A DNA stretch of 64,000 nucleotides from Phocoena phocoena. Its lineage: Eukaryota > Chordata > Mammalia > Artiodactyla > Phocoenidae. The stretch is taken from positions 868,001-932,000 of the forward strand of contig NC_089222.1 of NCBI RefSeq assembly GCF_963924675.1, given 5' to 3'. The translations under genes were made by a program, and so were the position numbers. Shown piece by piece: positions 46,738 to 59,036 of this stretch. The stretch's first letter is position 1. Each line of letters starts with the position of its first letter. The notes below the pieces were generated by a model that searched no databases, had not been told where the DNA came from, and worked only from the letters and a program-made list of their open reading frames with translations.

Positions 46738-49700
46738 AGGGCCATCATTCACGGGAGGAGGAGGCTCCCAGCATGCTCCAGTGGCCAACAGAGGGCCCAC
46801 GTCGCCAAGGCGATGTGAGCTAGCCAGGCAGGAGTGACCTGACATCAGAGGGCCCACCTCACAGAATGGTAGGGAACCCAGCCAGGATCAGACTCTCCCC
46901 AGAGGGCCCACATCACCAAGGTGATGGGAACCAGGCAGGAGTGTCCTCACACCCGTGGGGCCACATCATCAAAAGTTGAGGTACCCAGCACATGTGGCCT
47001 CAAACCAGAGGACCCACATCACCATGGGTTTCGGAGTGAGGCAGGCAGGATTAACCTCACAACACATGTCCCATTGTATACAAAAGGTGTGGAAACCAGC
47101 AGTTGGATCTTCCTAGCAGGCGGCCCAGAGCACTGAGGCTATGAGATCCAGGCCGGCATGAACTCACAACAGAGGGCCCTCATTGTGATTCTGTAAGCAA
47201 CCCAGCCGTTGTGACCTCAGAGCAGAAGGCCCACATCCCCATGGGGAAGGGAAACAAGCAGGAGTGTCATCGCAAGAGTGGGCACACATGAAAAAATGTG
47301 GGGAGCCCAGCAATTAGTGCCTGATGCCAGAGGGCCCTCATCACCGAGGGGCGGTGGCTCCCAGCCAGCTCCGACTGCTACCAGAGGGGCGACGTCGCCA
47401 ATGCGGAGTGCGACAACCAGGCAGGAGTGACCTCAGAGCGGAGGGTCAACCTCACAGAAGTGTGAAGAACCAAAGAGGATCAGATTCTCACCAGAGGGCC
47501 CACATCACCAAGGGAATGGGAACCAGGCAGGAGTGTCCTCACACTAGTGGGGCCACATCACCGAAAAGTGAGGGACCCAGCACACGTGGCCTCAAACCAG
47601 AGGACACACATCACAAGGGAGCTGGGATTGAGGCAGGCAGGAGGAGCCTCAAAACAGAGGGACCATAGAATTAAAGAGGTGAAGAATCCCGCAGTTGGAA
47701 CCTCCCAGCAGGCGGCCAGGAGCAGCGAGACTATGGGATCCAGGCCGGAGTGATCTCACACCAGAGGGCCGTCATCATGGAACTGTGAGCAACCTAGGCG
47801 TTGGGATCTCAGAGCAGAAGGCCCACATTCCCATGGGGTTGGGAACCTGTCAGAAGTGTACTCGCACCACAGGGCACACATCAGAGAATTTAGGGAACCC
47901 AGGAGTTAGGGCCTGACGCCAGAGGGCCCTCATTACCAAGGGGAGGAGACTCCAATCAGGCACCAACACCCAACTGAGGTCCCACGTCGCCAAGGTGACC
48001 TGTGACAGCCAGGTAGGAGTGACCTCACCGCAGAGGGCCTACCTCACAGAAGGGTGAGGAACACAGCCAGGATAAGACTCTCACCAGAGGGCCCACATCA
48101 CCAAGGTGATCAGAACCAGGCAGGAGAGTCTTCACACCAGTGTGGCCACATCATAGAAAGGTGAGGAACCCAGCACATGTGGCCTAAACCAGAAGACCCA
48201 CATCTCCAAGGGGCTCGGAATGAGGCAGGCAGGAGTAGCCTCACAACACAGGGCCCATAGAATAAAAAAGCTGAGGAATCCAGCAATGGGAACCTCCCAG
48301 CAGGCGGCCAAGAGCACCAAGTCTATGCGATTCAGGCCGCAGTAAACTCACAGCAGAGGGTCCACATCATGAAACTGCGAGCAACCCAGCCATTTGGACC
48401 TCAGAGCAGAAGGTCCACATCCCCAAGGTGTTGGGAGCATGGCAGGAGTGTCCTCGCACCACTTAGCACATATCAGAAAATGTGGGTACCCAGCAGTTAG
48501 GGCCTGACGCCAGAGGGCCCTCATCACTGAAGGGAGGAGGCTCCCAGCATGTTCCAACTACCACAAGAGGGCCCACGTCGCCAAGGCGGGGTGTGCCAGC
48601 CAGGCAGGAGTGACCTCACAGCAGACGGCCCACCTCAAAGAAGTGTGAGGAACCCAACCAGGATCAGACTCTCACCAGAGGGCCCATATCACCAAGGGGA
48701 CGGGAACCAGGCACGAGTGTCCTCACACCAGTGGGGCCACATCACTAAAAGATGAGGAAACTGGCACATGTGGCCACAAACCAGAGGACCTACATCACCA
48801 AGGGGCTGGGAGTGACACAGGCAGGAGGAGCCTCCCAACACAGGGCCCAAAGAATAAAAAAGGTGAGGAACCCAGCAGTTGGAACTTCCCAGCAGGCGGC
48901 CCAGAGTACAGAGGCTATGGGATCTAGGAATGAGTGAACTAACACCAGAGAGCTAACATCAGGAAACTGTGAGCAACCCAGTCGTTGGAACCTCAGAGCA
49001 GAAGGCCCATATCGCCATGGGGATGGGAACATTTCACGAGTGTCCTGGCATCACTGGGCTCACATCAGAAAACCTGGGGAGCCCAGCAGTTAGAGCCTGA
49101 CGCCAGAGGGACCTCATCACCGAGGACAGGAGTCTCCAAAAGGATCCAACTGCCACCAGAGGGCCGACGTCACCAAGGCAATGGGAGCAAGCCAGGCAGG
49201 AGTTACCTCAGAGCACAGGGCCCACCTCACAGAACGGTAAGGAACCCAGCCAGGATCAGACTCTCACCAGAGGGGCCACATCACCAAGGGGCTGGGAAAC
49301 AGGCACGAGTGTCCTCACACCATTGGGGCCACATCATCGAAAGGTGAGGGACCCAGCACACGTGGCCTCACACCAGAGGACACACATCACAACGGGGCTG
49401 GGATTGAGGCAGGCAGGAGGAGCCTCAAAACAGAGGGCCCATAGAATAAAAAAGGTGAGGAATCCCGCAGTTGGAACCTCCCAGCAGGCGCCCAGGAGCA
49501 GCAAGCCTATGGGGTCTAGGCCGGAATGAACGCACATCAGAGGGCCCTCATCATGAAACTGTGAGCACCCCAGCCGTTGGGACCTCAGAGCAGAAGGCCC
49601 AAATTCCCATGGGGTTGGGAACCTGACAGGAGTGTACTCGCACCACAGGTCGCACATCTGCAAATTTTGGGAGCCCAGGAGTTAGGGTCTGACGCAAGAG

Positions 49701-52099
49701 GGCCCTCATTACCGAGGGACGGAGACTCGCAGCAGACACCAACTCCCAACTGAGGGCCCACGTCACCAAGGTGATGTGTGCCAGCCAGGCAGGAGTGACC
49801 TCACCGCAGAGGGCCTACCTCACAGAAGGGTGAGGAAACCAGCCAGGATAAGACTCTCACCAGAGGGCCCACATCACCAAGGGGATCGGAACCAGGCAGG
49901 AGGGTCCTCACACCAGTGTGGCCACATTATAGAAAGGTGAGGAACCCAGAACATGTGGCCTAAAACAGGGGACCCACATCTCCAAGGGGCTAGGAGTGAG
50001 GCAAGCAGGAGTATCCTCACAAAACAGAGCCCACAGAATAAAAGTTGTGAGGAATCCAGCAGTTGGAACCGGCCAGTAGGCCGCCCAGAGCACAGAGTCT
50101 ATGGGATCCAGGCCACAGCAAACTCACAGCAGAGGTCCCACATCATGAAACTGTGAGCAACCCAGCGGATGGGACCTCAGAGCAGAAGGCCCACATCCCT
50201 ATGGGGATGGGAACCTGACAGGAGTGTCCTTGGCCCACTTCCACGAAACAGAAAATGTGGGAACCCAGCAGTTAGGACCTGAGGCCAGAGGACCCTCATC
50301 ACCGAGGGGAGGAAGCTCCCAGCAGGCTCCAACTGCCACCATAAGGCCGATGTCACCAAGGCGGGGTGTGCCAACCAGGCAGGAGTGACCTCAGAGCCGA
50401 AAGCCCACCTCACAGAAGTGTGAGGAACCCAACAAGGATCAGACTGTCACCAGAGGGCCAACATCACCAAGGGAATGGGAACCAGGCAGGAGTGTCCTCA
50501 CACCAGTGGGGCTACATCACCATAATTTGAGGGACCCAGCACACGTGGCCTCAAACCTGAGGACACACATCACCAAGGGGCTGGGAGTGAGGCAGGCCAG
50601 AGGATCCTCAAAACAGAGGGACCATAGAATAAAAAAGGTGAAGAATCCCACAGTTGGAACCTCCGGCAGGCAGCCAGGAGCAGCGAGGCTATGGGATCTA
50701 GGAAGGAGTGAACTCACACCAGAGGACCCTCATCATGAAACTGTGAGCAACACAGCCGTTGGGACCTCAGAGCAGAAGGCTCACATCCCCATGGGGATGG
50801 GAACCTGGCAGGAGTGTCCTTGCACCACTTAGCACGAATCAGAAAATGTGGGAACCCAGCAGTTAGGGCCTGAGGCCAGAGGGCCCTCATCACCGAGGGG
50901 AGGAGGCTCCCAGCAGGCTCCAACTGCCACCATATGGCCGACGTTGCCAAGGCGGGGTGTGTCAGCCAGGCAGGAGTGACCTCAGAGCAGAGGGCCCACC
51001 TCACAGAAGGGTGAGGAACCTAACCAGGATCAGACTCTCACCAGAGGGCCAACATCACCAAGGTGATGGGAACCAGGCAAGACTGTCCTAACAGCAGTGG
51101 GGCCAACATCACCAAGGGAATGGGAACCAGGCAAGAGTGTCCTCACACCAGTGTGGCCACATTATAGAAAGGTGAGGAACACAGCACATGTGGCCTCAAA
51201 CAAGGGGACACACATCACGAAGGGGCTGGGAGTGAGGCATGCAGGAGGAGACGCACAACCGAGGGCCCATAGAATAAAAAAGGTGAGGAATCGAGAAGTT
51301 GGAAACTCCAAGCTGGAGGCCCAGAGCACTGACACTATGGGATACAGGCCAGAGTGAACACACAGCAAAGGGCCCACATCATGAAACTGTGAGCAACCCA
51401 GCAGTTGGGACCACAGAACAGAAGTCCCACATGCCCATGGGGATGGGAACCTGGCAGGAGTGACTCGCACCACTGGGCACACATCAGAAAATGTGTGGAG
51501 CCCAGCACTTAGGGCCTGACACCAGAAGGCCCTCATCACTGAGGGGAGGAGGCCCCAGCACGCTCCAACTGCCACCAGAGGGTCCACGTCGCCAAGGCGA
51601 CGTGCGCCAGCCAGGCAGGATTGACCTCACAGCAGAGGGCCCACATCATGAAAGTGTGAGCAACCCAGCCGTTAGGACCTCAGAACAGAAGGCCCACACG
51701 CTCATGAGGATGGGAACCTGGCAGGAGTGCCCTCGTACCACTTAGCACGTATCAGAAAATGTGGGAACCCCGCCATTAGGGTCTGACGCCAGAGGGCCTC
51801 ATCACCGCGGGAAGGAGGCTCCCAGCAGGCTCCAACTGCCACCAGGGTGCCGAAGTCAACAAGGCGGGTTGTGCCAGCCAGGCAGGAGTGACCTCAGAGA
51901 AGAGGGCTCACCTCACGGATGTGTGAGGAACCCAACCAGGATCAGAGTCTCACCAGAGAGCCCACATCACCAAGGGGATGGGAACCAGGCAGGAGTGTCC
52001 ACACACCAGTGGGGCCACATCATCAAAAGATGAGGAACCCATCACATATGGCCTCAAACCTGAGGACATACATCACCATGTGGCTGGGAGTGAGGCAGG
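46738..52099 (+). repeat. GC-rich minisatellite, 11 x 54-bp higher-order repeat (copy B)
   Basis: Same unit order and same expanded and contracted blocks as 2,649-8,010, with the same total length. No units have been gained or lost since the duplication; only scattered substitutions distinguish the copies. Confidence 0.9.
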
Positions 52100-53218
52100 T
52101 ATCTGGAGGGGCACATTTAACTCTAATTTCCCACCAGGAAGAGGAATTAACCAAAGGCTCAGAGTGCCGTGCCGGACCCTGATTATGGCCTGAAGCAAAC
52201 CTGCAGTTTTGTGGCCAGCTTACAAGGAAGCGAGTTAAGAAAGGAGCTCAGGGGCACTGTAATTCACAAACCTGCAGAGATAAATGACAGCTATTGGCAA
52301 AAATATATCGAAGTAAGTCTGCAAAGAGGACTAGAAAACGAGGCAGAATTGAAGGAATCATATTTCAAGAGGTAGATTGGAATTGCATTTAAAGCATATG
52401 AAAAGCGGCAGAACTTTGACAGTGATGCACATGGACAAAAAGTGCGTATACATTTTTCCTGAATATATTCAGGAAAAAACGCATATGAACACTTTGGCCA
52501 ACCAAGCCCTCCAGCAATGGAAATCCACACTACAATGAAGTCACATTTCCCATTCGTCAAAAAGGCCATCTGAATAAAGTGTAAAAACCAGAAACACAGG
52601 ACAGGCCATGGAGAACAGGGAGCCGTGTTATGCTGATGGGCGGGATGTAAATTGCCAACAGACACTCTGGAGATGTTCATGGTGTATCCTGAAACATCAA
52701 AAAACAAAGCTACAGAGCGTAGGGCACTTCCACTTTTGGCCCTATAGCTTAGGAAAATTAAAATCAACAAGACACAGCCAACACAAAATTTAGGGCTGCT
52801 GTGTTTACAAGAACCTCGAGTCCAGTACAAATTAAATATCCCAGAAAGAAAAAAATGGATAAAGAAGTTGTGCTACTTACGTACAACGGAATATCACTCA
52901 GCAGTGAAATCAATGTCATCAGGCCTGTAGCAGCAAATTGAGTGGATTTAATTATGATGATTCTAAGAGAAATATGTCACCCAAAGAAAGATAATTATCA
53001 TAAGATATCACTAATAGAGGGAGTGTAAACTTGGCTACACATAAACTGAATTACAAAACCGAACAGAGTCTCACATTTAGATAAAAACCTTATGCTTGCT
53101 TAAGGGGAAAGTTGAGTTGGGCTGCTGTATAAAAACAGATTGAAATTAGCACACATACGATTCCATAAGCCAAATACGTAATAAACAAGACCTACTCTTT
53201 GCTCAACGAAATAGACTC
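52100..53218 (+). repeat. Diverged satellite fragment (copy B)
   Basis: Counterpart of 8,011-9,130, with a decayed palindrome at 52,431-52,501. One A is missing near 52,700 (CATCAAAAAACAAAG), which moves the offset between the copies from 44,089 to 44,088. Confidence 0.85.
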
Positions 53219-53957
53219 ATCCATGGTGTATCACCTCACACCTATTAGAATGGGCATCATCAGAAAATCTACAAACAACAAATGCTGGAAACGGTGTGGA
53301 GATAAGGAATCCTCTTCCACTATTGTTGGGAACGTAAATTGATACAGTCACTGTGGAGAACATTATGGAGTTTCTTATAAAACTAAGAATAGAATTACCA
53401 TATGATACAGCAATCCCTCTACTGGGCATATACCCAGACAAAACCATAAATCAAAAAGAGACATTCACCACAATGTTCATTGCATCACTATTTACACTAT
53501 CCAGGAAATGGAAGCAACCTAAATGCCCACAGACAGACGAATGCATAAAGATGTGGTACATATATAAAATGGAATATTACTAAGCCATAAAAAGGAATGA
53601 AATTGGGACATTTGTAGAGACGTTGATGGATCTAGAGACTGTCATACAGAGTGAAGTAAGTCAGAAAGAGAAAAACAAATCTTGTATATTAATGCATATA
53701 TGTGGAACCTAGAAAAATTGTACAGATGAACCGTTTTGCAAGGCAGAAATAGAGCAATACATGTATACAACAAACGTATGGACAACAAGGGGGGAAAGCT
53801 GTTGGGGATGGTGGTGGGAGGAGTTGACATATTGGGATTGGTATGTATACATTTATATGGATAAAGTAGATAACCAAAAACAACCTGCTGTATAAAAATA
53901 TAAAATTAAATTCAAAATACAAAAATAAAATTAAAAAAAGTAAAACAGAAAAAATAT
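53219..53957 (+). mobile_element. LINE-1 3' end, sense (copy B)
   Basis: Counterpart of 9,131-9,869. The truncated ORF2 C-terminal frame is at 53,353-53,583 and ends at the same TACTAAG stop. Confidence 0.85.
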
Positions 53958-54503
53958 TCTTCCCTTCACATACATGTATTTATATGAATAAATTATTTCC
54001 ATGCTTATATCTGTAAATACACAAAAGAGGAATAAAATCTACCTTGAACCAAAAACGAAAAAAAGATTAAAAAGAACAGAACCCACCAGTTACACAGAGG
54101 AAAACCGTTTCAGGGCACTTGCTCCAATTGCAAACAATTCTGAAGTTGGTCAGTGGTGGGGAATCATCTCCCATTCAGCCAGCATGCTCCTCGCAACAAG
54201 CGTCCTCACTGCAAAGCTGGGGGACTGTGCCGAGGTATCTGTGAGTAAACGTGGGCCGAGCCCCAGGCCAGCTGCTGCTGAAATGTTCCCACCCTTCCAA
54301 GGCTAAACACCTGAATATGTACAACGACTTGAAAACCTAGAGGAAAGGCCATGGAGCCACATGAGGGACAGCATGCCAGCCGACTTGGTGCCTGCAGGCC
54401 AGCCAGGATGGTCCTGGCCCTGGGTGCTCTTCTGGAAGCTCTCCATTTCCCTGCCTGAGATACCCCTGCTGTCCCGGCCCCCACTGCTTTCTTCCTTCCT
54501 CAC
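53958..54503. other. Low-copy sequence, nothing recognised (copy B)
   Basis: Duplicate of 9,870-10,415 with scattered substitutions. Confidence 0.4.
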
Positions 54504-54807
54504 CTGTGCCCAGGGAGAAATTCCAGCAGCAGGTGTGGGTGACACATCCTCTTCTTTAGCAGGTAGCATCTTGGCAACTGCTGCAGAAAGTCCAGCAGAT
54601 CCCCACTCACACTGGGACACCCACAAAGCCGTGGCCTCTCACTCCCTCCCACCAGCCCAGCCCCGAGACTGCTGACAGGGCAGAGAAAATGGCGTCAGGC
54701 ACAGCTGCAGGGGCTCTTGCTGCCTGGAGCGGTGTTTATATTGATCTCAACCCAGGCACACCTGGGGAGGGCTGGCCGGCACGGTCAGGCTTCCCAAGCC
54801 AGCCAAT
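54504..54807 (-). promoter_or_regulatory. Possible promoter and first exon fragment (copy B)
   Basis: CCAAT, TATA, the ATG (54,569) and the donor site are all retained in the same arrangement as 10,416-10,719. This says only that the duplication is recent, not that the element works. Confidence 0.25.
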
Positions 54808-55488
54808 AATCACCCCTCAGGGGCTCACAGTTGCTGAAAATGGAACTTGCTGAATTGGCCAGGTCCAAGGAACAGGTGTGGGCTCCTGAGAGTCAGGATA
54901 GAGAAGGGGCTGCAGCTCTGGCTTGTTTTCTAATTATATTATCTGGCCCATGAGTGGGAGACAACTTCAAGAAAACCCTCTCCTAATGAGAGGAACCCAG
55001 GAGTCAGGGAGAGGAGGGGTGGGTGGTGGTTGGAGACAGAGGCCTGGTGCCCCGGGTGCAGTGGAAGTCTCTGGAAGACCAGGTGGAGGAGGCCGCACAG
55101 AGTGATGCCCAGGGTCACAGACCTGTCAGAGCTGCTGTTTGTTAGTTCAAGTCCTGCTCTGAGGTGCTCTGTGTCAGATCTGAGCGACAGGTGAGCCGGG
55201 AGTGCTCTGCAATGAGGGCTATGTGCACGGTTCCTGTGTGCCCAGCCCTGCCAAGGTACCTGCAAGGGTAGCTCTGTATCCTGGGAGGGGCCTGACCATG
55301 GGAGCCCCATGGACTGCAGAGGACCTGCCCAGGGAATCCCATATCCTGGGAGGGGCCTGAACACGAGAGCCCCGTGGGCTGGGGTGGGGGTAGGGTACCT
55401 GCCCAGGTGAGCTCCATATCCTGGGATTGGCCTGACCTCGAGAGCCCCATGGGCTGCTGGAGTCCTGGTAAAGGATGTCAGGACAGTC
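54808..55488. other. Low-copy stretch with three-copy repeat (copy B)
   Basis: Duplicate of 10,720-11,399, including the 65-75 bp repeat around 55,277-55,463. One G is inserted near 55,473. Confidence 0.4.
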
Positions 55489-56319
55489 AGTGAAGCCACT
55501 GAGGATATACCTCCAGTAGTTCCTAAATCCTACACCCTGCTGGTCATTCTACCAACCACCAGGACTTGGTATTCTGTATTAGTCTTCACTGATGCCTTCT
55601 TTTGTATTCCATTAGTCCCAGAGTCACAAGAAATTTTGGCTTGTGAGTGACAGGACTCAACATACAACTAAAACAATACTTCCAGGCTGTCTTGCCCCAA
55701 GGGTTCAAAAATTCCCACACCATCTTTGGGGAAAGCTCAGCTAAAGACCTAAAAGTTCTACCTCTGGAAAAGGAAACACTCCTTCAATATTCAGACCACA
55801 TTCTGATCGCCAGCCCTACTAAGGAGGCCTCAGAACTACCAAGCCAATAAAGGATAGAAGTTGTCCACGAAAAAGCTCAAGTATCACAGACTACGGTGAC
55901 CTGCCTGGGCTTCATTCTCACAGAAGGTCGGAGAAGCCCATCCCAGGAAAGGGAAGAAACAATTTACAGCCTTACCCCTTTCTGAATCTAGAAGACAGCT
56001 TAGGGGTTCCTGGGGAAGCCAGGGTTTCCTGCCTCTGGATCCCTAACTACAGTCTACTAGCTGGGCCTCTATATGAAACACTGAAAGGAAAAGATGATGA
56101 TCCTTTTGAATAGAATCCAGAAGTGGCCTTTCAAGAATGGAAAGAGCAGTCAATTCAGACCCTTGCCCTGGAACTCCCTAATTTAGCTAAACCCTTTGAC
56201 CTTTACATTCCTGGTGAAAGGTGAATCGCCATTGGAGTATTAGTGCAAAAACTGGGACCACTTGAAATGGAACAATGCAAGAATGCCATCCAGGTAGGAT
56301 AAACTATGGTCACCAAGGG
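55489..56319 (+). pseudogene. pol: Decayed class I retroviral pol fragment (copy B)
   Basis: Counterpart of 11,400-12,230, with the same lost catalytic aspartate (55,788-55,799) and the same stops. A single-base insertion just upstream shifts the reading frame relative to copy A, so the preceding open frame is shorter here. Confidence 0.75.
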
Positions 56320-57288
56320 GCTTGGCCCACCGCCACATCTGGCCAAGGTACTGGTGGTATCTGAAAACCTGGAAATCAGCAGCCCAAAAGGCCACCTCCC
56401 TTCTAAGGGAAACAGACCCCACGTGGTGATCCTAACCCCCAACCATGCTCTGAAGTTGCAGGGTTTGCTCCGTGGGCACACTGACCTCGATTGAGGAGGC
56501 CCTCCAACTCCAACCTCCAGAGAGATAACCGGGGGCAACGGGGCACCATGACGACCCGTGTGACCATCACTTGACCTGGAGTTTCTCTCATAAAACCACA
56601 AGAGTGTGTCCCAAAAGAGTAGACTACTGCTTGCAGTACTTACTGTACCCAGAGGGGAGCTAATAATCTTGGCGGGGGAACCGTATATCATGCTGTCACC
56701 ATAGAAAAGCCTACAGACACCCTGATGATGGTGGCCAATAAGACCGGCTGGACTCCTGTTTACTTCCAAAGGCTCTTGACTCAGTGACCATCATGATCCT
56801 TCATCACCACTGACCCTGGACTGTCTGGGAGCTGAGCGGGCAGGATCCTGACACCTGGTGCTGTTTTTACGTTAATTCAGGGGCCTAATGGAAGAAAGCG
56901 CAGACTGTTGGTCAGAGCATCTAGGCTGGCAGAAACGGTCAGTCAGAGCATCTAGGCTGGCAGAAACGGTCAGCCTAAGGTGGCCGAACAAATGTGGGGC
57001 GGAGTGAAACTGGACCTCACAGCGCCACTGCACATCTCCTTTCTGGACCCTTAAAGGTCATTAGAATCTATAACACTTCCAATACTGGTGCTCAGGTGGA
57101 CGAGCAGGGAGGCAGGAGGCCTGGGGACAATCAACGTCACCTGGAGGCTGCTGGGGAGAAGTTCTGACCCTCGCCCACGGGTATGAAGCCTCCTAACTCA
57201 GCACTCAGCAGTTACAGAAGAAGGGTCTGCACCCGCAGCACTCCAAGAATGAGGAAAGGGACAAAAGGCAGAAGAGAAGTTTGTCCCA
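56320..57288. other. Unassigned sequence (copy B)
   Basis: Duplicate of 12,231-13,199. Includes the 31-bp tandem duplication at about 56,911-56,972. Confidence 0.35.
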
Positions 57289-57718
57289 GGCAAAGCCCCT
57301 TAAAAATGCCTGGGAGATAAAAATAGAATCTGGGCAATAAAATAAAGTCTAACCATTTATATCCTTTGTGCTTTGTCTAATTTCAGGTGCTCCTAGTGTC
57401 CCGCATACAGAGGTTCCACACCCGGCACTTCAGACCAGATTTCCTAGAGCAGAATGGCTCGATGACACTTCAGCTCCTGGGGCCCAGTTCAGACTCCTTG
57501 ACATAGAGCCTGAGCTGCAGCCAACCAGGTCCTCGAGAGCTCAGCCCCCTCCCTCCCAGTGACTCTGACAGGATCTCTACACAGCAGCCCAGCCCACAGC
57601 CCACAGGGTAGCACCTCTCCATTCTCTGATCAAAATATAAAGTTTCCTTTGCTTTTGAACCAAACTCAGTCTCGATCTATTGGCTCCAATGACACTGGGC
57701 AGGGGGACACTTGTTGGC
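57289..57718 (+). mobile_element. Possible class I LTR remnant (copy B)
   Basis: Counterpart of 13,200-13,640. A deletion of about 10 bp relative to copy A (GTAGCACCTCTCC) near 57,612 shifts the offset to 44,078. Confidence 0.33.
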
Positions 57719-58068
57719 GTCCACTCTGGAGGATCAGTAACAGAAATTGAGAACATTGTAACTTCAATGAACAGATGTGTGAGCCAAACTGTAATTAACA
57801 TAGAACAGTGTATAAGGCTCGGGTAAAATAAGATGTTTCTAACACTTCCATTTGATATTTCCATCACTTTCTTATAAGCAAGTTCAGTGAAAAGGTTGTC
57901 TTCTTTGTCAGGTCAATATTAGAGAAACAAAGTGATTTCTTTCCAAGGATGTACATCTAATAATCTTGGTTAAAGCTTCAATCTTGTTTTAAATGCTTTT
58001 GCATTGAAAATGATACCTCTCTTTCAGCTCCCCCATTTCTGAGAAGCATAAAATCTTATAATTTATTA
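57719..58068. other. Unassigned AT-rich sequence (copy B)
   Basis: Duplicate of 13,641-13,990; nothing recognised. Confidence 0.4.
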
Positions 58069-58238
58069 TTACCAAAGGGAAATGGTAGGAGGAGGGATAA
58101 AGTAACAGTTTGGGATTAACACATACACACTGCTATGTATGAAATCATCAGCAAGGAACTACTGTATAGCACAGGGAACTACACTCAATATTTTGCAATA
58201 ACCTATAAGGGGAAATGATCTGAAAAAGAATAGATATT
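58069..58238 (+). mobile_element. LINE-1 3' UTR fragment (copy B)
   Basis: Counterpart of 13,991-14,160. Confidence 0.83.
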
Positions 58239-58377
58239 TTTATTGACATCATCCATCAATGACAGTAAAAATGGAATCTAAGGGAAGACAGTGGTGAGTG
58301 CTTCTGACCCTGAAGACTTCAATCATCTAAAGTTTGGACTCTGCCTACTTCCCAAGGCCCTTAATGAACATATGTGT

Positions 58378-59036
58378 AGCCGTAGCTTAAAAAATTCCCC
58401 AGTTTGGGTTGCGGAGAGACACTGATATTTAAAATCCCCTGGTGTTCTCCTCACATGAATGGGACCCTTCCTACACCTAAAACATGCCTGTCACACCCAG
58501 AGGATGGTATACCGTCTGATCGGGAAAAGTTTGGAAAAGGCATCTCATCTCCTCATCTCTTGGTGCTAGGGTTCACCACTCCAGCGTCTTTACTAACAGT
58601 CTCCCCACTTGGAGATGTCAGCACTGTCAACATCCTGTTGCATACAGTTTGGAATTTGTCCAGAGGATGAAGCAGAAGGAGGAGGAACAATGAGAGACAA
58701 GTCCTAGGTGTTCGGACAGGCACATGCCACTCTAATTTCCAATCAGGAAGACGAATTGACCAAAGGCTAGGGTTGCCCATGGAAACAGAATAGGGCTTGA
58801 GGAATCCTGATGCTTTGTGGCCAGTTCCCATAAACACAAGTTGGAAAATGGAACTCAGGGGCACTAAAATTCACGAAACTGCAGAATTGAAAATATCTAT
58901 CACTGAAAAATGTCTTGAGGAAAGTCAGAGAAAAGGACTTGTAAGCAACGGAGAATGGCAGGAAAGGGATTGGAAGAGGTAGAAAGGACTCGCCATTAAG
59001 CACAAGAAAAGGGGCTGAACATTGCCAACATTGCAG
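58378..59036 (+). repeat. Relict satellite monomer, non-L1 half (copy B)
   Basis: Counterpart of 14,300-14,958, almost unchanged between the copies. Confidence 0.8.
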
